Shown here: piece by piece, positions 24,079-32,244 of the stretch
Position numbering within the stretch: position 1 is the stretch's first letter
Layout of the letters: each line of letters starts with the position of its first letter
NCBI GenBank assembly: GCA_017429265.1
Contig: JAFRPG010000027.1
Location: 1-42,811 of the forward strand
Source: Clostridia bacterium
Lineage (GTDB): Bacteria; Bacillota; Clostridia; Christensenellales; Aristaeellaceae
Reading direction: 5' to 3'
DNA length: 42,811 bases
Position numbers and translations under genes: made by a program
The notes under the pieces: model-generated
Database searches by the model: none
Told to the model about the DNA's origin: nothing
The model's input: the letters and a program-made list of their open reading frames with translations, nothing else

Positions 24079-27054
24079 ATGGCAAAGAAACCCAAGAAGA
24101 CGCGCGCCAAGAGCTTCTCGATGGACTACATCGCCCTGTTCCTCATCAGTGGACTGATTTTCGTCGTTGCTGGTGCTTTTGTCGTTCTGGCTGTCTGGCT
24201 CCGGCTGCGGGGCGCCATGTTTGAAGCAGTCCGGAGCGTATCCTACGGGTTAGCCGGCGCGATGGCGTTTCTCCTACCTGTCCCTTTGGTTTGGGCGGGT
24301 GTAATGCTCTGGGTGCACACACAGCGTAAAGTCCACCTGAAGGTGTTTTTCCTGATGCTGGCACTGTTTTTCCTGTTGCTGGCCTTCGTCCAGCTGATTA
24401 CATACACAGAAAACCGGCAACCCTGGATGGATTATGTGCACACATATAACAGCATCGTTTCAGAGGAAATACCAAAGCTATCGCAAATGGTACGTAACAA
24501 CTGGGAGCTGTGTTCTGGAGAATTTCCTTACGGCGGTGGCTGTATTGGCTGTATTATTGCATTTGTGCCGTGGAGGCTGTTTGGCGGACCCGTACTCGCT
24601 TCCCTCCTTTGCGCGATCCTGATCATCGTCGTCGTGCTGGCCCTCTTCCGGTTCAAGCCGAAAGCCTTCTACGCGAAGCTCAAGGCCTACGCCGCAAAGA
24701 CCGCCGAGAAGCAGGACGAGCGCCGCAAGGAACGCGAGAAGGCCGCCTGGCTGAAGGAAGAGGAACAGCAGCAGCCCGTGCCGGTCAGGCCCCAACAGCA
24801 GCCGCAGCCCGCGAAGTTCCCGCCGCTGCGGCCCATGCAGCAGACCGCCGGCTTCCAGCCTGTGCCGGAGGAGACCTCCTACACGCCGCCGCGCCGCAAC
24901 CCCTACGCGAGGCCCGAGTCCCCCGCCGCGGCCGATCCGGCGGATGAGACGCCGCGCCGCGCGATCCGCAAGCCTTTCGAGCCCGAACCCGCGGTCACCG
25001 GCGAGATGAACCGTGCCGACGCCCGCAAGCCCTTCGAGCCCGAGGAGCCGGAGCAGTCCCGCTCCGCCCGCAAGCGCTTCACCACCCGTCTCTTCTCCCG
25101 CGCCGATGACAACGAAAACCGTGAGGCGGCCGCGTCCCTGCGCACCCCGCGCCGCACGGAGCCCGTCCGGGATGCCGAGCCGGCGCCCGCGGAGAATACG
25201 TCCTTCGGGAACGCACAGGAACCGATCGATCCCGCCACGACTCAGCCCGCCTTCCGTGAATACGCCGACGAACCCGAGATCCCGCCCGTACAACAGGAGG
25301 AGGCCCGGGAGCCCATGCCCGACGACGGCAGCCGCCACCGCCGCTCCCAGCGGACGTGCCAGGCCGAAGCCGCCCGGCCCCGCCAGCCGCAGAAGCCCAG
25401 GGATTCCTGGAGCGACGACGACACGCCGCCCTGGGAAGAGCAGCCCGAGACGCCCTCCAGGCCCGTTCAGCCCGTCATCCGCGACAGGACGATGGGCACC
25501 GGCGAGCAGCTGAAGATCAACACGGCCGGCCTGACCCGGCGCACGGACCCGGATGAGGAAGCCCCGAAGCTCCGCCCCTACATCTTCCCGGACCTCAACA
25601 TGCTCCGCCAGCCCGAGCCCCCGATCGGCATCAGCCCCGAGGAAGACAGCATGCGGGCCCGCGTGCTGGAGAAGACCCTGGCCTCCTTCAAGGTGGACGC
25701 CACCGTCCGCCACATCACCCACGGCCCAGCCGTCTCCCGCTATGAGCTGGAGCTCGCCCCGGGCATCAACGTCAACCGTGTGACCTCCCTCGGCAACAAC
25801 ATCGCCATGGACATGGAGGCCAAGAGTGTCCGCATCGAGGCGCCGATCCCCGGCAAATCCCTGATCGGCATTGAGGTGCCCAACCGCTCCATCGCCAAGG
25901 TCACCCTCCGGGAGATCCTCGAGTCGAGACCGTTCCAGGAGGACAAGGAGCCGCTGACCGTCGCCCTCGGGCGGGACATCGCGGGCGCCCCCGTGATCTG
26001 CAACCTCGCGCGCATGCCGCACCTGATGATCGCCGGCGCCACGGGCTCCGGCAAATCGGTCTGCATCAACGCGATCATCAACTCCCTCCTCTACCGCAGC
26101 AAGCCCACGGAAGTGAAGATGATCCTCATCGACCCGAAGGTCGTCGAACTCCAGTGCTACAACGGCGTGCCTCACCTCCTCCTGCCCGTGGTCAGCGATC
26201 CGCACAAGGCCTCCGCGGCCCTCGGCTGGGCGGTGGATGAGATGATGGACCGCTACCGCAAGTTTGAGGACCGCGGCGTCCGCGGCATCGACGGCTACAA
26301 CAGCAAGCTCGAGCCCGGCGAGGAGAAGCTGCCGCGGCTGGTCATCATCATCGACGAGCTCGCCGACCTGATGATGGTCTGCAAGCGCGACGTGGAAGAG
26401 CGCATCTGCCGCATCGCCCAGCTGGCCCGTGCGGCCGGCATCCATCTGATCGTCGCCACGCAGCGCCCCTCCGTCGACGTCATCACCGGCCTGATCAAGG
26501 CGAACATCCCCAGCCGCATCGCTTTCAAGGTGACCAGCTATGTGGACAGCCGCACGATCCTCGACGGCAACGGCGCCGAGCAGCTCCTGGGCTGGGGCGA
26601 CATGCTCTACAAGCCGACGGGCGCCTTCTCCCCCACCCGAATCCAGGGCTGCTTCCTCACCGATGAGGAAGTGAACACCGTGACGGACTTCATCCGCAGC
26701 ACCTGCCCCGCAGACTACGATCCGGATGTCATCGAGCAGCTGGAACGCTCCGTGGAGGAGGACGAAGGCGGCCCTTCGGCCTCCATCAACGACTTCGCCG
26801 CGGACGAGCCTTCCAACGGCCCCACCGACATGACCCTGCTGGCCCAGTGCATCGAGATCGCGGTGCAGGACCGTCAGGTCTCCACCTCCATGCTCCAGCG
26901 CCGCCTGCGGGTCGGCTACTCCCGCGCCGGACGTCTGGTGGACGAGATGGAGAAGCGCGGCATCGTATCCCAGCAGGACGGATCCAAGCCCCGCCAGTGC
27001 CTGATCTCCCGCGAGGAATTCGAGGAGATGAAGGCGACCGGCGAGATCAAGTGA
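24079..27054 (+). CDS. ftsK: DNA translocase FtsK/SpoIIIE
   Basis: 991 residues. The N-terminus has about four membrane segments (within residues 15-190), then a basic helix, a long Pro/Glu/Arg-rich linker (about 215-500; RKPFEPE occurs twice), and the motor. The motor shows the alpha/beta RecA-like part with GATGSGKS (653-660), DPKVVELQCYNGVPHLLLPVV, Walker B VIIIDELADLMM (near 760) and ATQRPSVDVITGLIKANIPSRI. The gamma winged helix closes the protein (SMLQRRLRVGYSRAGRLVDEME). It pumps DNA through the closing septum or into the spore. Only codons of about 24145-24600 are much poorer in GC than the rest. GGAGG is 11 bases before the ATG. Confidence 0.95.
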   Translation: MAKKPKKTRAKSFSMDYIALFLISGLIFVVAGAFVVLAVWLRLRGAMFEAVRSVSYGLAGAMAFLLPVPLVWAGVMLWVHTQRKVHLKVFFLMLALFFLLLAFVQLITYTENRQPWMDYVHTYNSIVSEEIPKLSQMVRNNWELCSGEFPYGGGCIGCIIAFVPWRLFGGPVLASLLCAILIIVVVLALFRFKPKAFYAKLKAYAAKTAEKQDERRKEREKAAWLKEEEQQQPVPVRPQQQPQPAKFPPLRPMQQTAGFQPVPEETSYTPPRRNPYARPESPAAADPADETPRRAIRKPFEPEPAVTGEMNRADARKPFEPEEPEQSRSARKRFTTRLFSRADDNENREAAASLRTPRRTEPVRDAEPAPAENTSFGNAQEPIDPATTQPAFREYADEPEIPPVQQEEAREPMPDDGSRHRRSQRTCQAEAARPRQPQKPRDSWSDDDTPPWEEQPETPSRPVQPVIRDRTMGTGEQLKINTAGLTRRTDPDEEAPKLRPYIFPDLNMLRQPEPPIGISPEEDSMRARVLEKTLASFKVDATVRHITHGPAVSRYELELAPGINVNRVTSLGNNIAMDMEAKSVRIEAPIPGKSLIGIEVPNRSIAKVTLREILESRPFQEDKEPLTVALGRDIAGAPVICNLARMPHLMIAGATGSGKSVCINAIINSLLYRSKPTEVKMILIDPKVVELQCYNGVPHLLLPVVSDPHKASAALGWAVDEMMDRYRKFEDRGVRGIDGYNSKLEPGEEKLPRLVIIIDELADLMMVCKRDVEERICRIAQLARAAGIHLIVATQRPSVDVITGLIKANIPSRIAFKVTSYVDSRTILDGNGAEQLLGWGDMLYKPTGAFSPTRIQGCFLTDEEVNTVTDFIRSTCPADYDPDVIEQLERSVEEDEGGPSASINDFAADEPSNGPTDMTLLAQCIEIAVQDRQVSTSMLQRRLRVGYSRAGRLVDEMEKRGIVSQQDGSKPRQCLISREEFEEMKATGEIK

Positions 27055-27069
27055 CCGACCCGGCACAAC

Positions 27070-27100
27070 AGAGCGTCTCCCCGCGGAGGCGCTCTTTTTT
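27070..27100 (+). terminator. Rho-independent terminator of ftsK
   Basis: GAGCGTCTCC / GGAGGCGCTC, a 10-bp stem with one G-T pair, loop CCGC, then TTTTTT. It directly touches repeat copy B. Confidence 0.92.
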
Positions 27101-27415
27101 GGTTCACGGAAAGTTAGGGGAACTAATGAAACCGTTAAACGAAACAAGAGGATTCCGCGCTCTGCGGACCGCGCCTGGGGCGTTCCGATCGCCCCCGGAC
27201 CTTTCGGGGACCGTCTCTCCGGGTTATCGTGATCATTACCGCTTGCCACACAAAGGAACCTCTCCACCACTGCGGCAGAGAGGTTTTCATGCCTGTCTTT
27301 CCCAAAGCCTGTCTTTGACGGGGTCGGCCCCGAAGGTTTCCAAAGGGCGATCGGAAAGCCCTTTGGTGCGCCCGCAGACGCATTCCCCGATACACGGTGC
27401 TTCCGTCGAAGTCCC
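27101..27415. repeat. Inverted-arm repeat element, copy B
   Basis: The left end GGTTCACGGAAAGTTAGGGG matches copy A with a 3-base loss. The left arm holds CGCGCTC-TGCG-GACCGCG and GGGGC-GTTCCGATC-GCCCC. The right arm holds a perfect 9-bp stem CCAAAGGGC / GCCCTTTGG around GATCGGAAA (27340-27366) and TGCGCC-CGCA-GACGCA (27367-27382, one G-T pair). The centre is unrelated to copy A but also has a hairpin (AACCTCT / AGAGGTT, near 27260-27285). The right boundary near 27415 is uncertain. It fills the 381-bp gap between convergent ftsK and the acyltransferase, together with the ftsK terminator. Confidence 0.8.
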
Positions 27416-27435
27416 TCTTATCGTTGCGTATGTGC

Positions 27436-28668
27436 TCATTCAGCCGGCTCAGCATCGGCGGGAGAGGGCTTTTTCCTCCATGAGCGCATGATCAGTTTTG
27501 CGCAGGGTTTTTCGATCAGGTAAGTGACCAGCACCGCCGCCGCGAGGGAAAGCCCAAAGCACAGCCAGGTGTACCCGAACTGCCACGGGCGGTCGAACTC
27601 GGTGTTCGGATTCTCGAAAGCGGAATACAGGATCGGCTGCCCGCCGAGCCAGCTGCGGGGCGTCTCGAGGAAGGCGCGCACGGGCGCCGTCTTCAGCAGC
27701 ACCGCGATGTTCTGGTGGAGCAGATAATAGTTCATCGAGATTACCGACAGGAAGCGCGTCACCGGATTCCCGAACAAATACCGCAGCGGCTTCAGGCAGA
27801 GGGGCAGGGACAGCATCATGCCGGCAAAGCACAGGCCGAACAGGGGCCTGAGGAGCATCTGGGACCTCTGGAGTTCATCGTCGCCGTAGGCCTGCCGGTG
27901 CATCAGCAGGACGAAGCACCAGACCGAGAGGGCCAACACCAGGGTGGCGAGAATCTCCCGCTGCCATCTGTGTTCCTTCTCCGTCCGCTCCCGCAGTCTC
28001 CGCAGCCGCGGCCAGACAAGGGCGCAGGCCATGCCGAGGGCGTACAGATCCAGCATGTTCACCATCTGGTTGACGACCATCGGATACTCATCGAAGGTGC
28101 GGATGCACCAGAAGCGGAAGAGACCGGCTGCAGCCGCCATCCCGCAGAGCACGGCGCCGGGCGCCCGCTTCGCCGCCCGCGCAAGGAAAGGAAAGATAAG
28201 GTAGAAGTGCGCCTCCACCGCGATCGTCCAGCTCGCCCCGCCCAGCGGTGTGCATTGGTACGTGTCCTCGAAGAAGGGGAAGGTGAGGGTGGCGTGGGTG
28301 AGCAGGTCCTTCCAGATCGGCGGCCGCCAGCTTTCGCTGTAGAGTCCCATCGGCAGGGCATAGGCGAAGAGCATGAACAGGGTCACGAACAGCAGGCTAG
28401 GCAGGATGCGCGCGATCCGCTTCCGGTAGAACGGCAGGATCTCCGGCGCCGTCCTCCCCTCCTCCGTGACGCACGGCAGGTAGAGCAGGAAGCCGCTGAG
28501 GAGGATCGTCCCGTCCACCGGGACATAGCCGGCGCGCACGAGGAAGTCCAGCGAGACGCTCCCGACCCGCGGCATCAGCCACGACTGCTGCCAGATGTGA
28601 TACCAGCTGACCAGAAAGATCAGCAGCACCCGGAAGCCGTCCAGCTCCGGGATCCGCTCGCGCTTCAC
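27436..28668 (-). CDS. Acyltransferase family 3 membrane protein
   Basis: 410 residues, about ten membrane segments. The N-terminus ELDGFRVLLIFLVSWYHIW carries the family-typical His of the acyltransferase_3 fold. The Arg-rich FYRKRIARILPSLL and the middle GGASWTIAVEAHFYLIFPFL are also typical. Such enzymes O-acylate sugars of wall polymers, exopolysaccharide or lipids; the substrate here is unknown. The GTG start at 28668 is preferred, with GGGGAGG about ten bases upstream; a GTG at 28692 has no such site. It lies 59 bp after mrp and may be co-transcribed with it. Confidence 0.87.
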   Translation of the reverse strand: MKRERIPELDGFRVLLIFLVSWYHIWQQSWLMPRVGSVSLDFLVRAGYVPVDGTILLSGFLLYLPCVTEEGRTAPEILPFYRKRIARILPSLLFVTLFMLFAYALPMGLYSESWRPPIWKDLLTHATLTFPFFEDTYQCTPLGGASWTIAVEAHFYLIFPFLARAAKRAPGAVLCGMAAAAGLFRFWCIRTFDEYPMVVNQMVNMLDLYALGMACALVWPRLRRLRERTEKEHRWQREILATLVLALSVWCFVLLMHRQAYGDDELQRSQMLLRPLFGLCFAGMMLSLPLCLKPLRYLFGNPVTRFLSVISMNYYLLHQNIAVLLKTAPVRAFLETPRSWLGGQPILYSAFENPNTEFDRPWQFGYTWLCFGLSLAAAVLVTYLIEKPCAKLIMRSWRKKPSPADAEPAE

Positions 28669-28698
28669 CGCCCGTTCACCTCCCCGAAACACAAGAAT

Positions 28699-28720
28699 CG
28701 CGCGGTGGTAAGGCCGCGCG
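28699..28720 (-). terminator. Weak hairpin between mrp and the acyltransferase gene
   Basis: CGCGCGG / CCGCGCG, 7-bp stem, loop of 8. On the minus strand it is followed by ATTCTTGTGTTT rather than a clean T run, so termination would be partial at best. Confidence 0.4.
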
Positions 28721-28727
28721 TCATCGG

Positions 28728-29570
28728 TTATGCATCTTTTCTGGAGAGCACCGCGTCGATCAGGTTCGCGCCGTCCGCCATCAGACCGGCGCCGGCAGTC
28801 TCAGCCTGGCCTTTGTCGCAGGCCGCGGCCAGGTTCGGATCGATCGGGACCTGGGCCAGGACCGGCAGGCTGTGGGCGCTGGCCAGTTCGGTCACGCGGC
28901 CCTCGCCGAAGGGATACAGCCGTTCGCCGCAGTGCGGGCAGGCCATCCAGCTCATGTTCTCCACGATGCCGAGCACAGGGATATTCATCATTTTGGCCAT
29001 GTTGACGGCTTTCTCAACGATCATGCCCACGAGTTCCTGGGGGCTGAGCACCACGATGATGCCGTCCACGGGCAGGCTCTGAAAGACCGTCAGCGGCACG
29101 TCGCCGGTTCCGGGGGGCATGTCGACAAACATGAAGTCCACGTCGCCCCAGACCACATCGGTCCAGAACTGCTTGACCGTGCCGGAGATCAGGCTGCCGC
29201 GCCAGACGACGGGGTCCGTCTCCTGGTCGAGGAGCATGTTGATGCTCATCAGCTTGATCCCGCCGGCCGTCATGCCGGGCAGGATGCCGCGCTCGTCGCC
29301 GTAGGCCTTGTCCGTGAAGCCGAACATCTTCGGGATGCTCGGGCCGGTGATGTCGGCGTCGAGGATCGCGACCTCGCGGCCGCGGCGGCGCATCTCGGCG
29401 GCCATCAGGCCGGTGACCAGGCTTTTGCCGACACCGCCCTTGCCGCTCATCACGGCGATCACGTGTTTGACATGGCTGTAGGTATTGGCCGGAGCCAGGA
29501 GGGACTGAGGCTCACTGCGGGAAGCGCAGTTCGCGCTGCAGGTGGAGCAGTCGTGTGTACATTCGGACAT
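28728..29570 (-). CDS. Mrp/ApbC family iron-sulfur cluster carrier P-loop ATPase
   Basis: 280 residues. The N-terminus has a CTHDCSTCSANC cluster (Cys4, 8, 11, 15), as in Nbp35-like members. The deviant Walker A is GKGGVGKS (43-50), then DADITGPSIPKMFG, VDMPPGTGD and the CPHC pair about residue 210 that holds a bridging Fe-S cluster between subunits. The protein carries Fe-S clusters to target enzymes in the cytosol. Own promoter with extended -10; GAGGTG lies nine bases before ATG 29570. The N-terminal Cys set is not found in short bacterial ApbC forms. Confidence 0.92.
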   Translation of the reverse strand: MSECTHDCSTCSANCASRSEPQSLLAPANTYSHVKHVIAVMSGKGGVGKSLVTGLMAAEMRRRGREVAILDADITGPSIPKMFGFTDKAYGDERGILPGMTAGGIKLMSINMLLDQETDPVVWRGSLISGTVKQFWTDVVWGDVDFMFVDMPPGTGDVPLTVFQSLPVDGIIVVLSPQELVGMIVEKAVNMAKMMNIPVLGIVENMSWMACPHCGERLYPFGEGRVTELASAHSLPVLAQVPIDPNLAAACDKGQAETAGAGLMADGANLIDAVLSRKDA

Positions 29571-29609
29571 CAGGAGAACACCTCTTCCGTCTCAGGTTAT
29601 GCAGATGGT

Positions 29610-29638
29610 ATTATAACAGATCATGCGCGCGGATGCAA
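29610..29638 (-). promoter_or_regulatory. Promoter of mrp
   Basis: On the minus strand, perfect TATAAT (29615-29610) preceded by TGT (extended -10). The -35 TTGCAT, 17 bases upstream, is weak and overlaps the end of the HAD gene region. Confidence 0.68.
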
Positions 29639-29645
29639 GGCTCCG

Positions 29646-30281
29646 TCAGACGCCGAAGAACCGGGCAATGCGCGAGGGTTCCGGCGCCCAGAGGGCTTCC
29701 CAGCCCATTGCGAGGGCTTCGGCGATGTTCTGCGCGTTGTCATCAACAAACAGGGTGCGCGCCGGGCTGGAGCCGCAGCGCTGCGTGAGGATGCGATAGA
29801 TCTGCGGGTCCGGCTTCATCACGCCCACCCGCGAGGAGACAACCAGGACGTCCGCCTCGCGCAGGAAGGCGTGGTTCTCCTCCGCCGTGCTGAAGGCCTC
29901 GTCCCCGTAGTTGGAGAGGATGCAGACGCGCTTCCCCTTCTCGCGGCACAGGCGCAGGGCCGCCACACCCTCCGGGACGACCTCCTTCATCGGCGTCCAG
30001 CCGACCAGCATCGCCCGGACCTCGTCGCCGATCTCCGGGAGGAGGCCGGCAAAGCGGTCCGCCGCCTCCGCCAGGCTCAGCAGACCGTGGTCCATGGCCA
30101 CCCAGTAGGGGGAGTGAAAGACGTGCTCCCGCACGGCGTCATGCCACCGCGCCGGGATGAATTCCTCCATGATCTTTTCGGGATCGAAGCGCAGGAGCAC
30201 ATTGCCCACGTCGAAAACCACGGTGTCAAAGCGTTCCCAGGGCATGCGCGGAAAGCGCTCGTCGATCAGTGTGCCAAACAT
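29646..30281 (-). CDS. HAD superfamily hydrolase (HAD-IA)
   Basis: 211 residues. Motif I is FDVGNVLLRF (the first Asp nucleophile is kept; the second position is Gly-Asn, as in the YihX-like and epoxide-hydrolase-like branch), motif II is ILSNYGD, motif III Lys is in GVMKPDPQIY, and motif IV is FVDDNAQNI. A cap domain lies between motifs I and II. It is probably a sugar-phosphate or nucleotide phosphatase; the substrate cannot be told. The ATG at 30281 has GGAGGGG eight bases upstream. A GTG at 30290 is too close to it. It overlaps the phosphodiesterase gene by 16 bases, so it is coupled to it. Confidence 0.87.
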   Translation of the reverse strand: MFGTLIDERFPRMPWERFDTVVFDVGNVLLRFDPEKIMEEFIPARWHDAVREHVFHSPYWVAMDHGLLSLAEAADRFAGLLPEIGDEVRAMLVGWTPMKEVVPEGVAALRLCREKGKRVCILSNYGDEAFSTAEENHAFLREADVLVVSSRVGVMKPDPQIYRILTQRCGSSPARTLFVDDNAQNIAEALAMGWEALWAPEPSRIARFFGV

Positions 30282-30844
30282 GCGCCGCACCCCTCCCGTC
30301 TGTTGAGATCACATTCCCGGTACACGCCGCCGCACAGGTCATGCCAGCGCAGCAAGCCGTCCTCCAGCGTCATGCAGCTGTGGGGGCTCTCCTCCTTGGG
30401 GATGGCCGCGGAACCCGGGTTGAGCAGGAGGATGCCGTCCTTCTCCTCACAAAGCGGGACATGGGTGTGGCCGTAGAGGAGGACATCCCCCGGCGTCAGC
30501 GGCGGCAACTGCCCCGCGTGCCAGTGATGGCCGTGGGTCGCGAAGATCATCCGCCCCGCCACCTCCAGCAGGCAATAGTCCGCGAGGATCGGGAACGGCA
30601 GGACCATCTGGTCCACCTCGGTGTCACAGTTGCCGCGCACACAGAGGACGCGGCCCGTGAGCCCGCCGAGCATGGCGATCACCGCCCGCGGATCATACTC
30701 CTCCGGCAGGTCGTTGCGCGGCCCGTGGTAGAGCAGGTCGCCCAGCAGGAGCACGCGGTCGGCATGCTCGTCCGCGACAGCGCTCATCAGGGCCCGGCAC
30801 CACTTCGCCGAACCGTGGATATCCGATGCGATCAGCCACTTCAT
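30266..30844 (-). CDS. YfcE/MJ0936 family metallophosphoesterase
   Basis: 192 residues, cytoplasmic, two-metal phosphodiesterase fold. Metal ligands in order: DIHG (Asp8, His10), GDLLYHGPRN (Asp36), RGNCD (Asn72, Asp74), HGHHWH and GHTHVP. The match to YfcE is close over the whole length (SDIHGS, NPGSAAIPKE). The physiological substrate of the family is unsettled. Its ATG overlaps the stop of the DUF523 gene as ATGA, and its end overlaps the HAD gene. The C-terminal tail (NRREGCGACLAH) adds two Cys beyond the family core. Confidence 0.9.
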   Translation of the reverse strand: MKWLIASDIHGSAKWCRALMSAVADEHADRVLLLGDLLYHGPRNDLPEEYDPRAVIAMLGGLTGRVLCVRGNCDTEVDQMVLPFPILADYCLLEVAGRMIFATHGHHWHAGQLPPLTPGDVLLYGHTHVPLCEEKDGILLLNPGSAAIPKEESPHSCMTLEDGLLRWHDLCGGVYRECDLNRREGCGACLAH

Positions 30845-31296
30845 CCGTCTGTTTCCTCCAGCAGGCGCCGCGCCTGTTCCGTCTCTTCCTCCGTGAACAC
30901 CGGGATCCCGTGTTCCTTCACCAGGGCGGCGAAGATGCCGTCCCCGGCGGTCAGGGTCCCGGAAAACGTGCCGTCGTAGATCTGCCCGCTGCCGCAGGAA
31001 GGACTGCGGGCCTTGAGCACGGCGCAGGCGATCTCCCGCCCCTCGCAGCGCGCCCAGGACGCGGCCGCTCCCTCCCGGAAGGCCCGGTCCACGCTCTCCC
31101 CCTCGCGGTTGATCACGATGCCGCCGCGGATCTCCCCCGGCAGGCGCGGCACGGGCAGACCGCCGGCCACCTCGGGGCAGACGGCGATCACGGGACGCCC
31201 CTCGCACAGGGCGATCACCCGCTCGTCGCGGTTGCTGCCGCCGGACCACTTGCACGCCTCACCCAGCAGGCAGGCGCTGACGATCACCGCCCTCAT
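30841..31296 (-). CDS. DUF523 (TudS-like) iron-sulfur protein
   Basis: 151 residues. The family marks are ACLLGEACKW, CPEVAGGLPVPR and LKARSPSCGSGQIYDGTF. In the characterised relative TudS, which removes sulfur from thiouracil, three Cys bind a [4Fe-4S] cluster; the equivalents here are probably Cys9, Cys40 and Cys101. Desulfuration of a sulfur-containing nucleobase or similar compound is therefore plausible but not shown. Its start overlaps the tyrA stop (ATGA) with GGAGG close upstream, and its own stop overlaps the phosphodiesterase start. Confidence 0.87.
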   Translation of the reverse strand: MRAVIVSACLLGEACKWSGGSNRDERVIALCEGRPVIAVCPEVAGGLPVPRLPGEIRGGIVINREGESVDRAFREGAAASWARCEGREIACAVLKARSPSCGSGQIYDGTFSGTLTAGDGIFAALVKEHGIPVFTEEETEQARRLLEETDG

Positions 31297-32129
31297 GCTT
31301 CCTCCAGGCTCTCCTTCAGCCGGCGTCCCTCCGCCAGCAGGGCATGCAGCTTCTCCGCATCCCCGTCGCGCAGGGCGTCGCGGTAGGCGTTCAGACGCTC
31401 CGTGTAGCTTTCCAGCCGCGGCAGGATGTTGTCGCGGTTGAGCATGAGGAGCTCCGTCCACATGTCCTCATTCAGCCGGGCCACACGCGTCATGTCCGCG
31501 AAGGACTCAGACGAGAAGCCCTTGTGCCGCGGGGCAAGCGGATCCTTGACATAGGCGCTTGAGACGATGTGCGCCAGTTGTGAGGTGTAGGCGACCAGCT
31601 CGTCGTGGATCGGCGGCGTGGTGAACTGTACCCGGCGGAAGCCCAGATCCATGAAGAAATCGCGGGCCCGCTGGAGCACGGGAAGCTCCTCCTTCGGCAT
31701 CGGGGTCAGGATCATGCTCGCGTTGTCGAAGAGGTCGTCGCGCGCGTAGCGGAAGCCGCTGTATTCGCGGCCGGCCATCGGATGCCCGCCGATGAAGTGC
31801 CAGCGCCGGCCCTGCGCGATCTCCGCGGCGCCCTCCATCACCGTGCGCTTGACGCCGCCGCAGTCGATCACGAGGGCGTCCGGTGCGATCCGGTCCGCGT
31901 ACTCCCCGAGCCAGTTCACGATCTCCCCGGGGTAAAGGCAGATCAGAACGATCTGGCAGCCGCGGAGCTTCTCGTCGTTGAGCTCCGCGTCGATGGCTCC
32001 GAGCTCGCGGGCGAGGCGCAGGGTCTCGCCGTCCCGGTCGCAGCCGAAGACGCGGCAGTCCGTGCGCAGCCTGGCCGTGCGGGCCAGTGAGCCGCCGATG
32101 AGGCCGAGGCCGATGATCGCAATATCCAT
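31293..32129 (-). CDS. tyrA: Prephenate dehydrogenase
   Basis: 278 residues, no ACT domain. The N-terminal Rossmann motif GLGLIGGSLA (residues 7-16) binds NAD(P), followed by DCGGVKRTVM and the substrate-site stretch HFIGGHPMAGREYSGF. The helical C-terminal domain contains HDELVAYTSQLAHIVSSAYV. It oxidises and decarboxylates prephenate to hydroxyphenylpyruvate for tyrosine. The start 32129 has AAGGAGGAG five bases upstream; a longer start (MEPIGKRRST) lacks a site. No other aromatic pathway gene is nearby. It leads a chain of four overlapping genes. Confidence 0.92.
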   Translation of the reverse strand: MDIAIIGLGLIGGSLARTARLRTDCRVFGCDRDGETLRLARELGAIDAELNDEKLRGCQIVLICLYPGEIVNWLGEYADRIAPDALVIDCGGVKRTVMEGAAEIAQGRRWHFIGGHPMAGREYSGFRYARDDLFDNASMILTPMPKEELPVLQRARDFFMDLGFRRVQFTTPPIHDELVAYTSQLAHIVSSAYVKDPLAPRHKGFSSESFADMTRVARLNEDMWTELLMLNRDNILPRLESYTERLNAYRDALRDGDAEKLHALLAEGRRLKESLEEA

Positions 32130-32206
32130 GGTGCTCCTCCTTTTGCCGATGGGTTCCACGTCTCTTTCGACGCCCCCGCGCGAATTCCTGCAAAGGGCCC
32201 CAAGAT

Positions 32207-32229
32207 AAAAGCCCCGCGCGCGGCGGGGC
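32207..32229 (-). terminator. Rho-independent terminator of the EAL-domain gene
   Basis: GCCCCGC / GCGGGGC stem with a 5-base GCGCG loop; on the minus strand TTTTATCTT follows. It lies 16 bp after the stop at 32245. Confidence 0.83.
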
Positions 32230-32244
32230 CTGTCGGGATGCTTT

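Noticed and set aside
24850..25560. Frame disruption in the ftsK linker
   Set aside because: The Pro/Glu/Arg-rich stretch is unusual in composition but remains in frame, and such linkers are normal in FtsK.
27121..27455. Short frames inside repeat copies A, B and C sharing peptides such as MRLRAHQRAFRS
   Set aside because: The likeness comes from the DNA repeat itself. No ribosome sites or domains are present, and the frames run into hairpins.
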